Assembly (NCBI GenBank): GCA_964600615.1 | Contig: CAZRJK010000005.1 | Coordinates: 15,066 to 79,065 of the forward strand | Reading direction: 5' to 3' | Source of the DNA: RUG11198 sp964600615 | Lineage (GTDB): Bacteria; Bacillota_I; Bacilli_A; RF39; UBA660 | DNA length: 64,000 nucleotides | In this document: positions 24,614 to 33,580 of the stretch, in pieces | Layout of the letters: each line of letters begins with the position of its first letter | How positions within the stretch are numbered: the stretch's first letter is position 1 | Translations under genes and position numbers: made by a program | Notes under the pieces: generated by a model | Database searches by the model: none | Seen by the model: the letters and a program-made list of their open reading frames with translations, nothing else | Told to the model about the DNA's origin: nothing

Positions 24614-26107
24614 CTACTTATCTTTAGGTTTCATTGTTGGAAACAAAATTACTTCTTGAATAGAATCTTGCTCAGTAAGTAACATTACCAACCTATCAAT
24701 TCCATACCCTATACCACCAGCAGGAGGCATACCATATTCCAAAGCCTCAACAAAATCATAATCTATATCATTAGCTTCCTCATTACCAAGCTCTCTTTCC
24801 TTAATTTGAGCTTCAAATCTCTCTAACTGATCAATAGGATCATTCAATTCCGTATAAGCATTAGCAAACTCTTTACCACCAATAAATAATTCAAATCTAT
24901 CAACAAATCTAGGATCATCTGGATTTTTCTTTGTAAGAGGACTTAATTCAATAGGATGTCCATATAAAAACGTTGGTTGAATCAAATCTTCTTCAACATA
25001 TTTTTCAAAGAATTTATTAATAATATGTCCATAAGATTTCTCGTGTTCCTCTAATTCTATATCATGTTCCTTAGCCAATTTTAAACATTCATCTAAATCT
25101 TTAATCTTTTTAAAATCTATTTTAGTTTTTTCTTTTATAGCATCAGTCATACTTACCTTCTTAAAAGGCTTAGACAAATCTATTTCATTACCATACCAAG
25201 TAAATACATTCTTACCAACAGCTTTATCAGCAACAAATTTAAACATTCTCTCAGTTTGATCCATCATACCATCTAAATCAGAATAAGCTTTATAAGCCTC
25301 CATTAAAGTGAACTCTGGATTATGCTTAGGATCCATTCCTTCATTTCTAAAAGTTCTACCTATTTCATAAACAGATTCCATACCACCAACTAAAAGCCTT
25401 TTTAAAGGAAGTTCCAAAGCTATTCTCAAATACATATCAATATCTAAAGTATTATGATGAGTAACAAAAGGTCTAGCGGCAGCACCTGTAAGTAAATTAG
25501 TAAGAATAGGAGTCTCTACTTCTACATACCCTTCATTATCCATAAACTCCTGAATAGCTCTAATAATCTTAGGTCTAACAAAAGCTACTCTCTTAGCTTC
25601 TTCATTACAAATTAAATCTAAATACCTTTTTCTTAACCTATCTTCTATATTAGTAAGACCATGAAATTTTTCAGGTAAAACTCTCAAAGATTTAACTAAA
25701 TGCGTATATTCTAAACACTTAACAGTCATTTCTCCAGTTCTAGTCTTCATAACCTTACCAGTTACACCAACTATATCTCCAATATCAGCACTCTTAAATA
25801 AATTATATACCTCTTCACCAACATCATTAATAGATATATATACTTGCATTTTCCCCGCTTTATCTTGAATACTAAAGAAAGAAGCCTTTCCCATTTTTCT
25901 TATAAACATAATTCTACCAGCAATAGTAACACGAGTATCCATTTCTTCCAATTTATCATGTTCAATATCCCCATACTCTTCCCTAATTTCTGAAGATAAA
26001 TGTGTTCTATTAAATACATGTCCAAAAGGATCTATCCCCATATTTCTAATTTTTTCAGCTTTCTCTCTTCTAACAATCTCCTGATCAGTTCTATTAATTT
26101 CTTCCAT
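24614..26107 (-). CDS. lysS: Lysyl-tRNA synthetase, class II
   Basis: 497 residues from ATG 26107; the GTG at 26116 overlaps the ribosome site AGGAAGGTG. N-terminal OB-fold anticodon domain (VTIAGRIMFIRKMGKASFFSIQD), motif 1 (FMDNEGYVEVETPIL), motif 2 (FRNEGMDPKHNPEFT) and motif 3 (GMPPAGGIGYGIDRLVMLLT). Ends in TAG followed in frame by the C39-like gene. Confidence 0.97.
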   Translation of the reverse strand: MEEINRTDQEIVRREKAEKIRNMGIDPFGHVFNRTHLSSEIREEYGDIEHDKLEEMDTRVTIAGRIMFIRKMGKASFFSIQDKAGKMQVYISINDVGEEVYNLFKSADIGDIVGVTGKVMKTRTGEMTVKCLEYTHLVKSLRVLPEKFHGLTNIEDRLRKRYLDLICNEEAKRVAFVRPKIIRAIQEFMDNEGYVEVETPILTNLLTGAAARPFVTHHNTLDIDMYLRIALELPLKRLLVGGMESVYEIGRTFRNEGMDPKHNPEFTLMEAYKAYSDLDGMMDQTERMFKFVADKAVGKNVFTWYGNEIDLSKPFKKVSMTDAIKEKTKIDFKKIKDLDECLKLAKEHDIELEEHEKSYGHIINKFFEKYVEEDLIQPTFLYGHPIELSPLTKKNPDDPRFVDRFELFIGGKEFANAYTELNDPIDQLERFEAQIKERELGNEEANDIDYDFVEALEYGMPPAGGIGYGIDRLVMLLTEQDSIQEVILFPTMKPKDK

Positions 26108-26120
26108 TCCTTTCACCTTC

Positions 26121-26711
26121 CTACTTACAATCTATAACAACACTATTACTCATAATATCATTAAGAGATAAATTATCTTCTCTTTTATTAATCATTATTA
26201 CAGATGCTAACATATAAATTAATCTAATAATATTAATTAATCCACATAGAACCATATACATAACTCCCCTTGTTAAATATAACATGATAACAAGAAACAA
26301 CGCAGGTATTATATCATCTATAATACTAGTTCTAATAATTAATTTAAACAAACTAATTCTTTTATTATCATTATTAATAATCCTAATCCCCATAAGTTTC
26401 TTACCAATACTAGCACCATCATTTAAATATTGAAACATTATAAAATATCCTATACATATAATAGCATACAAAGTATTATAAGTTACATTAACCATTCCCA
26501 TATCATAATTAATATTAGAAACTAACTTTATATATTCACTATCAGATATCTCCCTATTAACATAACTATTATTAACAGAATATAATTCTTTATTTAAACT
26601 TTCTAACTTAGAAGTATTATTTCCCAAAGATATAATAGATACGATTAAACCAACAATAAACATATCTATAACATAAGCCAGAAGTCTTTTCTTTAAACTA
26701 GCATGTTTCAT
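26121..26711 (-). CDS. RDD family membrane protein
   Basis: 196 residues with the RDD signature at the N-terminus (ASLKKRLLAYVIDMFIVGLIVSII; R, D and D in the first helix) and a later GASIGKKLMGIRIIN segment. About four helices. RDD proteins are of poorly known function (some are proposed ion transporters). Lies between dusB and lysS and is probably co-transcribed with them. Confidence 0.8.
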   Translation of the reverse strand: MKHASLKKRLLAYVIDMFIVGLIVSIISLGNNTSKLESLNKELYSVNNSYVNREISDSEYIKLVSNINYDMGMVNVTYNTLYAIICIGYFIMFQYLNDGASIGKKLMGIRIINNDNKRISLFKLIIRTSIIDDIIPALFLVIMLYLTRGVMYMVLCGLINIIRLIYMLASVIMINKREDNLSLNDIMSNSVVIDCK

Positions 26712-26739
26712 AACATCACACTCACAAAATTATTATACA

Positions 26740-27717
26740 CTAAGTACTTAATTTATTCAAATAGTTTTTAAGTATATTCCTAATCTCTTCTTCATTATTT
26801 GCCTTAAATATTTCCCTCTTAATATTAATACAATCAGGCATACCTTTTATATACCAAGCTATATGACTTCTCATCTCTAAAATAGCAACCTTTTCCTTTT
26901 TTATCTCTAATAGATAACTCATATGATGAAAACACATATCTATTCTTTCTAAATATGATACAGGAATAGGCTTAATTCCCTTGTCAAAATAGTTAACTAA
27001 ATCTCTAATCAACCAAGGATTTCCCAAACATCCTCTACCTATCATAATAGCATCAACACCAGTATTAAACATTAATATTGCACTATATATATCAGTTATA
27101 TCCCCATTACCAATAACAGGAATAGATACACTTTCTTTAACACTCCTAATTACATCATAATTAACCTTACCAGAATATCCTTGACTCCTAGTTCTACCAT
27201 GAACAGCAATTGCACTAGCACCAGCCTCTTCACATTTTTTAGCAATCTCCACTGCATTAATACTCTTATCATCCCAACCAATTCTCATCTTTACCGTAAC
27301 AGGAATAGATGAACTAGATACTACAGACTTTACTATTTCATATGCTTTAGAAGGATCCTTTAAAAGAGCAGAACCAGCCTTAGACTTAATAGCAACCTTA
27401 GGAACAGGACATCCCATATTAATATCAATAATATCGCATAATTTATTTTCACTAATATATTTAGCTGCTTTAGCCATCGTATCAGCATTAGAACCAAATA
27501 TTTGTATCGCAATAGGTATATTTAACTTATCATATCCTCTTAACATATCTAATGTTTTTTTATTACTTCTAATAATAGCCTCTGCACTAATTAATTCCGT
27601 AACAGCATAACCAACTCCCATTTCTTCACATATTTTTATATAAGGATAATTAGAAACACCTGCCATAGGAGCTAACACTATATTATTCTTTATTTCAACA
27701 TTACCTATCTTAAACAA
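26740..27717 (-). CDS. dusB: tRNA-dihydrouridine synthase
   Basis: 325 residues. FMN-binding TIM barrel: APMAGVSNYPYIKIC at the N-terminus, DINMGCPVPKV with the catalytic Cys, AVHGRTRSQGYSG, GNGDI and GRGCLGNPW. The frame opens further upstream (27750), but the family begins MFKIGNVEIKNN, and a TTG at 27717 encodes exactly that start, six bases after GAGGTG. In Bacillus dus also precedes lysS. Confidence 0.95.
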   Translation of the reverse strand: MFKIGNVEIKNNIVLAPMAGVSNYPYIKICEEMGVGYAVTELISAEAIIRSNKKTLDMLRGYDKLNIPIAIQIFGSNADTMAKAAKYISENKLCDIIDINMGCPVPKVAIKSKAGSALLKDPSKAYEIVKSVVSSSSIPVTVKMRIGWDDKSINAVEIAKKCEEAGASAIAVHGRTRSQGYSGKVNYDVIRSVKESVSIPVIGNGDITDIYSAILMFNTGVDAIMIGRGCLGNPWLIRDLVNYFDKGIKPIPVSYLERIDMCFHHMSYLLEIKKEKVAILEMRSHIAWYIKGMPDCINIKREIFKANNEEEIRNILKNYLNKLST

Positions 27718-27817
27718 AAGAATCACCTCTAAACAAAAGTATTTTACCATATAATTAGCAAAACAAAAAGTATTTTATAATAATTAAAAATATATTATAA
27801 TTAACTTAGGTGATATT

Positions 27818-28543
27818 ATGAATAACGAAGAAAAAATAAAATTATTAAACCAATACATAAAAGAATCAAATAATATAGTCTTCTTTGGCGGAGCCGGTGT
27901 TTCTACCGAAAGTGGTATAAAAGACTTTAGAAGTAGAGATGGATTATATAATCAAAAGTATAAATATCCTCCAGAACAAATATTATCTCATTCTTTCTTT
28001 ATAAATAATACAGAAGAATTCTATAAATTCTATCACGATAAATTAAACTGTTTAAATATTAAACCAAATATCTGTCATAAATACTTAACAAAATTAGAAA
28101 AAGAAGGAAAATTAAAAGCCATAATTACTCAAAATATAGATGGGCTCCATCAAAAAGCAGGAAGTAAAAATATCTTAGAATTACATGGAACTATCTACGA
28201 AAACTATTGTACAAAATGCTACAAATCATATAATGCAGAATATATCTTCAAAGAAAAAAAGATTCCCACATGTACTTGTGGAAATATAATAAAACCAAAT
28301 ATTGTACTATATGAAGAACCATTAAATAGTAACATAATAAATAATACTATAAAATACATATCAAACTGCGATTTATTAATAATAGCAGGAACTTCTCTAA
28401 CAGTATATCCTGCAGCTTCATTCATCCATTATTTTAACGGAAAACACATAGTAATTATTAACAAAGATACAACACCTATGGATAACATAGCAGACCTAGT
28501 AATAAATGATTCCATTGGAAATGTCTTTTCTAAATTAAAATAG
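27818..28543 (+). CDS. cobB: Sirtuin-type NAD-dependent protein deacylase
   Basis: 241 residues. GGAGVSTESGIKDFRS (NAD site), QNIDGLHQKAG, catalytic His in ELHGT, zinc site CTKC...CTCG, and TSLTVYPAA. Removes acyl groups from lysines using NAD. Plus-strand single gene with ribosome site AGGTGATATT; a TATAAT lies at 27796-27801 but no good -35. Confidence 0.95.
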   Translation: MNNEEKIKLLNQYIKESNNIVFFGGAGVSTESGIKDFRSRDGLYNQKYKYPPEQILSHSFFINNTEEFYKFYHDKLNCLNIKPNICHKYLTKLEKEGKLKAIITQNIDGLHQKAGSKNILELHGTIYENYCTKCYKSYNAEYIFKEKKIPTCTCGNIIKPNIVLYEEPLNSNIINNTIKYISNCDLLIIAGTSLTVYPAASFIHYFNGKHIVIINKDTTPMDNIADLVINDSIGNVFSKLK

Positions 28544-28565
28544 AAGTTAAACTTCTATTTTTCTA
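28538..28565. terminator. Bidirectional terminator
   Basis: Stem AAATAGAAGT/ACTTCTATTT with three-base loop between the convergent sirtuin and CotD-like genes, T run on the plus strand. Confidence 0.75.
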
Positions 28566-28895
28566 TTTAAAACAGCAACATGAACCACATTGTACATTAG
28601 TACAAGTATTCTCTTCACAACAAGTATATCTTGGTTGATATGTATGTCTGTAAACATGATTATTAATTATTCTAGTATTAATAGGACAAATATGAGGAAC
28701 TTCATGAATAAAAGTTCTATTAACAACCCTTTCTCTACCAGGTTCAACTATAGGATTCATAACATCTCCCATAGGTTGTTGAAATCCTCCCATCATATTA
28801 GTATTAATATTCATATTATCATTCATATTAGTATTAATATTATCATTAGTTATATTAATATCAATATCTTCTTGCCTAAATCCATTATCAAACAT
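28563..28895 (-). CDS. CotD-like spore coat protein
   Basis: 110 residues. N-terminal Asn/Met-rich repeats (INTNMNDNMNINTNM), then HEVPHICPINTRIINNHVYRHTYQPRY, which matches the CotD pattern of VPHIHPSHTTxVNHHxxxH-type sequence, and a Cys-rich end (CCEENTCTNVQCGSCCCFK) suited to cross-linking. The upstream region carries CATATTATA, which fits the sigma-K -10 pattern CATAnnnTA, as expected for a mother-cell coat gene. Distant similarity, so the family call is probable, not certain. Confidence 0.7.
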   Translation of the reverse strand: MFDNGFRQEDIDINITNDNINTNMNDNMNINTNMMGGFQQPMGDVMNPIVEPGRERVVNRTFIHEVPHICPINTRIINNHVYRHTYQPRYTCCEENTCTNVQCGSCCCFK

Positions 28896-28917
28896 TTATA
28901 ATACCTCCTATCTACTT

Positions 28918-28926
28918 TATAATATG
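28918..28926 (-). promoter_or_regulatory. Possible sporulation-sigma (sigma-K/E) -10 element
   Basis: CATATTATA on the minus strand, about 22 bases before the CotD-like start. Matches CATAnnnTA; no clear -35. Confidence 0.4.
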
Positions 28927-28964
28927 AAGTACTATAAGAATTACCTATTATAAACATCATAGAT

Positions 28965-29225
28965 TTATAAATTTCCTTTATACTTTAAATATCCCCCATC
29001 TATACTATAAACATTATATCCAAACTTAACCAACCTAGAAGCAACATCCCTACTTTGTTCCCCATAATCACAATATAAATAATAAGTATTATTTTTATCT
29101 AAATAACGACTATAATTACTAAGTAATTTATAATAAGGAATATTTATTGCCCCATCAATATGCCCCTGATTATAATAATAACTATTCCTAATATCAATAA
29201 TTATTGATTCTTTAAATTCATCCAT
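28965..29225 (-). CDS. Single-domain rhodanese-like protein
   Basis: 86 residues: IIDIRNSYYYNQGHIDGAINIPY is the rhodanese N-terminal motif, and YLYCDYGEQSRDVASRL is the active-site loop with Cys. Would move sulfane sulfur between carrier molecules in the cytoplasm. Ribosome site GGGGTGG. No partner gene nearby. Confidence 0.85.
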   Translation of the reverse strand: MDEFKESIIIDIRNSYYYNQGHIDGAINIPYYKLLSNYSRYLDKNNTYYLYCDYGEQSRDVASRLVKFGYNVYSIDGGYLKYKGNL

Positions 29226-29282
29226 CTAACCACCCCTAATTTAATATATCAAAAAATTAAAATAACGAATGTATAAACAACT

Positions 29283-29309
29283 AAAAAAAGGAATATAAAT
29301 ATTCCTTTT
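29283..29309 (-). terminator. Terminator of the VirD4-like gene
   Basis: Ten-bp stem AAAAGGAATA/TATTCCTTTT with four-base loop and T run; overlaps the stop codon. Confidence 0.85.
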
Positions 29310-31389
29310 AATTATCACTAAAGAAATCATCAAAAAACGAATCACTATTAGTTCCATCATGATACATAGAACTATCAGTTTCAACAGTCTCTTCTGGATC
29401 AGACTCCACAACATTTTCACTAGAAGTTCCCGCTGCTTCTTTTCGTTCCTCTTCTTCTAATTCAGCAATTTTAGCATCTATCTTCTTTACCAAATCATCA
29501 ACATTAAATGAATCTTCAGAAGAAGCTGGAACACTATCATTTCCCAACAAAGAATTAAGTCCACCATCTTGTGGCATTCCAGCAAAAGGATTACCACCCA
29601 TTCCGCCAAATGGATTAGCAAAAGGATTTCCCATACCACCAGAAGGATCTATATCAGAAGAACTCATCATCTCTTCCATTTTTTGAGCTTTTCTAGCTTT
29701 AACAAACTCTCTTATATCAAATAATTGAACTTCTTTCTTTTCTCTTTCAGGAAAAGTAGCTTTACCAAAAGATTCTCCCCATAAACCATCCCTATTCATT
29801 ACCCAGTTAGGAATCATTTTAGTCTTAAAAGGCATCATCCTAAGTCTAAGAGAAATAGAACTATCCTTTTCCATTCTCTGTAAATCACTAACAGTAACCA
29901 AAGGTGTAGAAGAGGTTTTTTCCTTTTCTTTTGATTTTACTTCACCACATAATTTAGATAACTCTTCCAAAGCTTGTAACTCAGCACTTATCAAATATAA
30001 AATATTACAGTTACCTTTAATAGTCTCAGCATTTTCCTTACCATAAACCTGTGTAAGCTGAGCAAAGTTCTGAATAATAAATGTAAACCTAATATGTCTA
30101 CTACGAGCTGCTGTAACCATAGTAGTAACATCCTTTAAAGGAGGCATATTAGCAAACTCATCCAAAATAAAATTAGTTCTATAAGGTAAATGTCCACCAG
30201 ACTCTTGAGCAACATCAATTAAAGTCTCATAACATTGTTTAATAAAAATGGTAGCCAGTGGATGTAAAGTCTTTTTCTCATCTTGTACAACCATAAATAC
30301 AGCTGTTTTCTTTCTACCAATATCCTTCATATCAAAATCACTATATGATAACATTTCAGACAAATTATCTCTTGAAGAAAATAATTTTACTTTTTGCTTA
30401 AAAGTAGATAAAACTCCACCCTTAGTTTCTTCAGGAGCAAAAACAGTACCAGAAGCATTAATATAAGCTGGTCTAGAAGGATCCTTATCCTTAAAGTATT
30501 CCTTTATATAATTATTATTAGGACCTCCAAATCTTTCCTCTCCTAAATTAGACATAAGATTCATACTATTTAAATTCACTTGTTCCTCAGTAGCATCCTC
30601 AAATAAACCTAGAGCAAGACCAGAAAAATAATCAGCACCAGATTTCTCCCAGAAAGGATCTCCCGTATTTTTTTCATCATAAAGTATATTTAATGCTAAA
30701 TCATCAAGAAGCTCTACCGCTTTATCAGTATTCCCTTCCTGATAAAGTTTATAAGGCAAATTCATAGGATTCCAAGCATTACCTCTTTGTGGATCACGAA
30801 AATTAAGAACAACAACATTATATCCATAAGCCTTTAACATTTCTCCAGTTTCTTCAAAAAGCTCACCCTTTGGATCCGTAAGAATCATAGATTCCCCAGC
30901 CTTAGCTAAAACTTTAATCATAGGAAATACAACTATCTGTGTTTTACCAGAACCAGTAGCACCAATAATAACATTGTGAGCTTCACCATCATCAACCCAC
31001 ATTTTTTTACCATTATTAATTACTACTATACCAGCATGAGCTAAAGTCTTATCCTTAGGATTAATCTCTGATAAAGTTTTTTTCATTTCTTTATCTTTAC
31101 ACCATCTAGCATACCCTTTATCCTTCTTTTTATCTATACCAAAGCCTTTATCAGTATCAAAAAAATATGATTTAACTGAGAAAAAAGATGCCCCTAAAAT
31201 AGCAAAAAAGAAAAATAAAGTATATAATATATTACTAGGATAAAATCCCTTAAAAGGAAGAAAACCAGAAAAAGTTCCATCTGTAGCCAAAGTTCTAACA
31301 TTAGCAACCGCTACAGCACATATATATAATAAAAATATACAAAAACCAATAAAAATTTTAAAATCTTTTTCATCAGCTCGAAATTTCAT
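29308..31389 (-). CDS. VirD4/TraG-type type IV coupling ATPase
   Basis: 693 residues from ATG 31389 (Shine-Dalgarno GAGGAGG; the longer frame starts upstream of the promoter). Two N-terminal membrane helices (about 11-31 and 53-70), Walker A GATGSGKT at 143-150, TDPKGELFEETGEML, Walker B region FILDEFANMPPL and TFIIQNFAQL. C-terminal Gly/Pro/Met-rich stretch (NPFGGMGGNPFAGM) and a long acidic tail. These proteins bring DNA or protein substrates to type IV secretion systems. No relaxase, VirB4, VirB6 or oriT is visible nearby; neighbours are a rhodanese and a PrsA-like gene. Own promoter and terminator. Confidence 0.9.
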   Translation of the reverse strand: MKFRADEKDFKIFIGFCIFLLYICAVAVANVRTLATDGTFSGFLPFKGFYPSNILYTLFFFFAILGASFFSVKSYFFDTDKGFGIDKKKDKGYARWCKDKEMKKTLSEINPKDKTLAHAGIVVINNGKKMWVDDGEAHNVIIGATGSGKTQIVVFPMIKVLAKAGESMILTDPKGELFEETGEMLKAYGYNVVVLNFRDPQRGNAWNPMNLPYKLYQEGNTDKAVELLDDLALNILYDEKNTGDPFWEKSGADYFSGLALGLFEDATEEQVNLNSMNLMSNLGEERFGGPNNNYIKEYFKDKDPSRPAYINASGTVFAPEETKGGVLSTFKQKVKLFSSRDNLSEMLSYSDFDMKDIGRKKTAVFMVVQDEKKTLHPLATIFIKQCYETLIDVAQESGGHLPYRTNFILDEFANMPPLKDVTTMVTAARSRHIRFTFIIQNFAQLTQVYGKENAETIKGNCNILYLISAELQALEELSKLCGEVKSKEKEKTSSTPLVTVSDLQRMEKDSSISLRLRMMPFKTKMIPNWVMNRDGLWGESFGKATFPEREKKEVQLFDIREFVKARKAQKMEEMMSSSDIDPSGGMGNPFANPFGGMGGNPFAGMPQDGGLNSLLGNDSVPASSEDSFNVDDLVKKIDAKIAELEEEERKEAAGTSSENVVESDPEETVETDSSMYHDGTNSDSFFDDFFSDN

Positions 31390-31428
31390 ATTAAATTCCT
31401 CCTCAAAACAATTAAACTTATCAAAAAA

Positions 31429-31457
31429 ATTATAACACATAACAAGAAAACTATCAA
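31429..31457 (-). promoter_or_regulatory. Promoter of the VirD4-like gene
   Basis: Minus strand -35 TTGATA (31452-31457), 17-base spacer, -10 TATAAT (31429-31434). Supports the start at 31389. Confidence 0.8.
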
Positions 31458-31529
31458 TTAATTTTTTGCCTTTTTTGTTAATTATAAGTTATAAAACAGT
31501 TATTTTTAAGCATTATTTAAAAATAAATG

Positions 31530-31558
31530 TTGTTTTTTTAAATAAATTCTGCTATTAT
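31530..31558 (+). promoter_or_regulatory. Promoter of the PrsA-like gene
   Basis: -35 TTGTTT (31530-31535), 17-base spacer, -10 TATTAT (31553-31558). Confidence 0.65.
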
Positions 31559-31586
31559 AGGTATGTGCTTTAGAAGGGAGGATACT

Positions 31587-33014
31587 ATGAGTAAAGAAAC
31601 TAACAAGAAAACTACTAACAAAAAAAATGAAAAAGTAGTAAAAAATAATAAAACTAAATCTAAAGACACAAAAAAAACAATTAAAGAAGAAAAAAAGAAT
31701 ATTAACAAAAAACATAACACCAAAGAAATAAAAGAAGAGAAAAAAATCACGCCAATAGAAGAAACTATTAAAGAATATGATTATGATCTAGAAGATTTCG
31801 AAAAAGAAGAAGAAATTGAAGAAGTTAACTTAAAAACATCTAAAGACAAAGAAGAAGAAAGAAAAAGAAAAGAAGAAAAAAGAGCAAAAAGAATTGCTGA
31901 AAAAGAAAGAAAAAAAGAAGAAAAGCAAAAACTAAAAGCTGAAAAAATAAAAGAAAAAGAAATAAGTATAGTTAAAAATCAAAAATCAAAAAACATTGCA
32001 AAAAGAAATAAAAACACCAAATTAATTCAAATTGGTCAATTCTTAGAAACAAATAGATATTTAATAGCTAGTTTTGTTCTAGGAGCAATCGTTACCTCAT
32101 TAATAGGCTTTATTATTTGGCCAGAAAGAATCGCAACTTTAAAAAATGGTGAAGAACCAATTGTTAAAGTTGGAAAAAACACTTATACAGCAGATAATTT
32201 ATACACAAAAATGAAAAGTCATTATAATGTCAGTCAACTATTAGATCAAATAGATGATGATTTACTAACAAAACTATACCCTGAAGATAATGACATGAAA
32301 AATGAAATAAAACAAAATGCTGAATACTACATAAATATGTACAAACAATATTATAACTATACAGAAGAACAATTCTTATCTTCAAACGGTTTTGCTAATT
32401 ACAATGCATTCTTAGAATATTTAAGACTAGATTATCGTCGCAAAAAATATTTAGATAAATATGTAGAAGATAATTTAACTGATAAAGAAATAGAAAATTA
32501 TTATAACAAAAATGTTTATGGAGATATCAATTGTCAACATATCTTAGTAGAAACTTCCGAAGAAGAAGATAGTAAAAAATTAAAAGATGCTGAAGGAAAA
32601 AAACTAGCAGAAGAAATAATTAGTAAAATAAATGATGGAACATCATGGGAAAACATCAAAAAAGATTATAAAGATAAAGTTACATTTGAAGACCTTGGTT
32701 ATCAATCTTGGGATTCTGACTTAGAAGAGTCATTTAAAACAGCCTTAAAAGAAATGGATAACAAAAGTTATTCAAAGGAACCAGTAAAAACTTCATATGG
32801 TTACCACGTAATTTATCGTATAGACCAAAAGAAAGTTGAATCATTGAAGAAAACTAAAAAGAAAATTATTTCTAAATTAGTAGAAGAAAAAAAGGAAGCA
32901 GATTCTAATCTTCAATACAAAGCTTTAATTAATTTAAGAAATGAAAAGAACATAAAATTCTATGATACAGATATGGAAAGCAAATACAACGATTATAAAA
33001 AGCAATATAAATAA
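31587..33014 (+). CDS. PrsA-like foldase (parvulin peptidyl-prolyl isomerase) with long charged N-terminus
   Basis: 475 residues from ATG 31587 (Shine-Dalgarno GGGAGG). Residues 1-155 are almost only Lys, Glu, Asn and Thr and should lie in the cytoplasm; one membrane helix follows (about 158-178), then a SurA/PrsA-type helical domain and a parvulin domain (about 310-415: NCQHILVETSEEE, LGYQSW, KTSYGYHVIYRID). It would fold secreted proteins at the outer face of the membrane. Classical PrsA is a lipoprotein; here a signal anchor replaces the lipobox. Confidence 0.85.
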   Translation: MSKETNKKTTNKKNEKVVKNNKTKSKDTKKTIKEEKKNINKKHNTKEIKEEKKITPIEETIKEYDYDLEDFEKEEEIEEVNLKTSKDKEEERKRKEEKRAKRIAEKERKKEEKQKLKAEKIKEKEISIVKNQKSKNIAKRNKNTKLIQIGQFLETNRYLIASFVLGAIVTSLIGFIIWPERIATLKNGEEPIVKVGKNTYTADNLYTKMKSHYNVSQLLDQIDDDLLTKLYPEDNDMKNEIKQNAEYYINMYKQYYNYTEEQFLSSNGFANYNAFLEYLRLDYRRKKYLDKYVEDNLTDKEIENYYNKNVYGDINCQHILVETSEEEDSKKLKDAEGKKLAEEIISKINDGTSWENIKKDYKDKVTFEDLGYQSWDSDLEESFKTALKEMDNKSYSKEPVKTSYGYHVIYRIDQKKVESLKKTKKKIISKLVEEKKEADSNLQYKALINLRNEKNIKFYDTDMESKYNDYKKQYK

Positions 33015-33042
33015 AGAGATTCAAAATTGAATCTCTTTTTTA
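33013..33042. terminator. Bidirectional terminator
   Basis: Stem AAAGAGATTC/GAATCTCTTT around AAAATT, between the convergent PrsA-like gene and a minus-strand gene. Confidence 0.85.
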
Positions 33043-33570
33043 TTTTAAAAAATTAATAATTATTATAATAGAAATAACCAGTACCAATAATCCCAATAAT
33101 ATCAAATAAACACTAGGTCTATTATTTTTACTAAAATAACTAACACTCTTCTCTTTAACTACTACCTCAGATTTTTTATTATCAATAGAAAAATTATAAT
33201 AACTTATACATTCATTTAACAAATCTTTCCTATAAGTAGTAACATAACAATTTGTAACACTAAATCTATTTACATCATTAAAAGAAATACCAGAAACAAA
33301 CTCTATCCCCTTTTCTTTTAATTTATCTAAACTACTCTTATTTAAAATATCAGCTACTACATCATCCATAGCTTCCTTTTCACCAGAAGAAAAACTATTA
33401 TCCATAACATAACCAGTACTATTATTAACTAATTTAGATATAAATAAATTATCAGCATCTCCATCTCTCTTAATAGAATATAAAACATAAAAATCATTAC
33501 CATACTTAATTCCTGTAATAATAGTAGCCATAAATTTTATATTTCCATCGATATCAATTAATTCTATCAT
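33040..33570 (-). CDS. Tail-anchored protein with DUF1292-like N-terminus
   Basis: 176 residues. The N-terminal part (YGNDFYVLYSIKRDGDADNLFISKLV) resembles the small DUF1292/YrzB domain; a mixed alpha/beta middle follows, and a single C-terminal membrane helix (about 153-173). No signal peptide, so most of the protein is probably cytoplasmic. Third gene after two related exported proteins, ten bases from the nearest. Function unknown. Confidence 0.6.
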   Translation of the reverse strand: MIELIDIDGNIKFMATIITGIKYGNDFYVLYSIKRDGDADNLFISKLVNNSTGYVMDNSFSSGEKEAMDDVVADILNKSSLDKLKEKGIEFVSGISFNDVNRFSVTNCYVTTYRKDLLNECISYYNFSIDNKKSEVVVKEKSVSYFSKNNRPSVYLILLGLLVLVISIIIIINFLK

Positions 33571-33580
33571 AAATTACCTC

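Noticed and set aside
28590..28901. Plus-strand frame opposite the CotD-like gene
   Set aside because: Composition (Ile, Asn, Ser repeats) mirrors the Asn/Met repeats of the coding strand; no start signals.
28900..31600. Possible conjugative or integrative element around the VirD4-like gene
   Set aside because: No integrase, relaxase, attachment repeats or base composition change; the flanks are housekeeping genes.
31506..31750. Phe/Val-rich minus-strand frames
   Set aside because: Antisense of the Lys/Glu-rich PrsA arm; composition is the mirror image.
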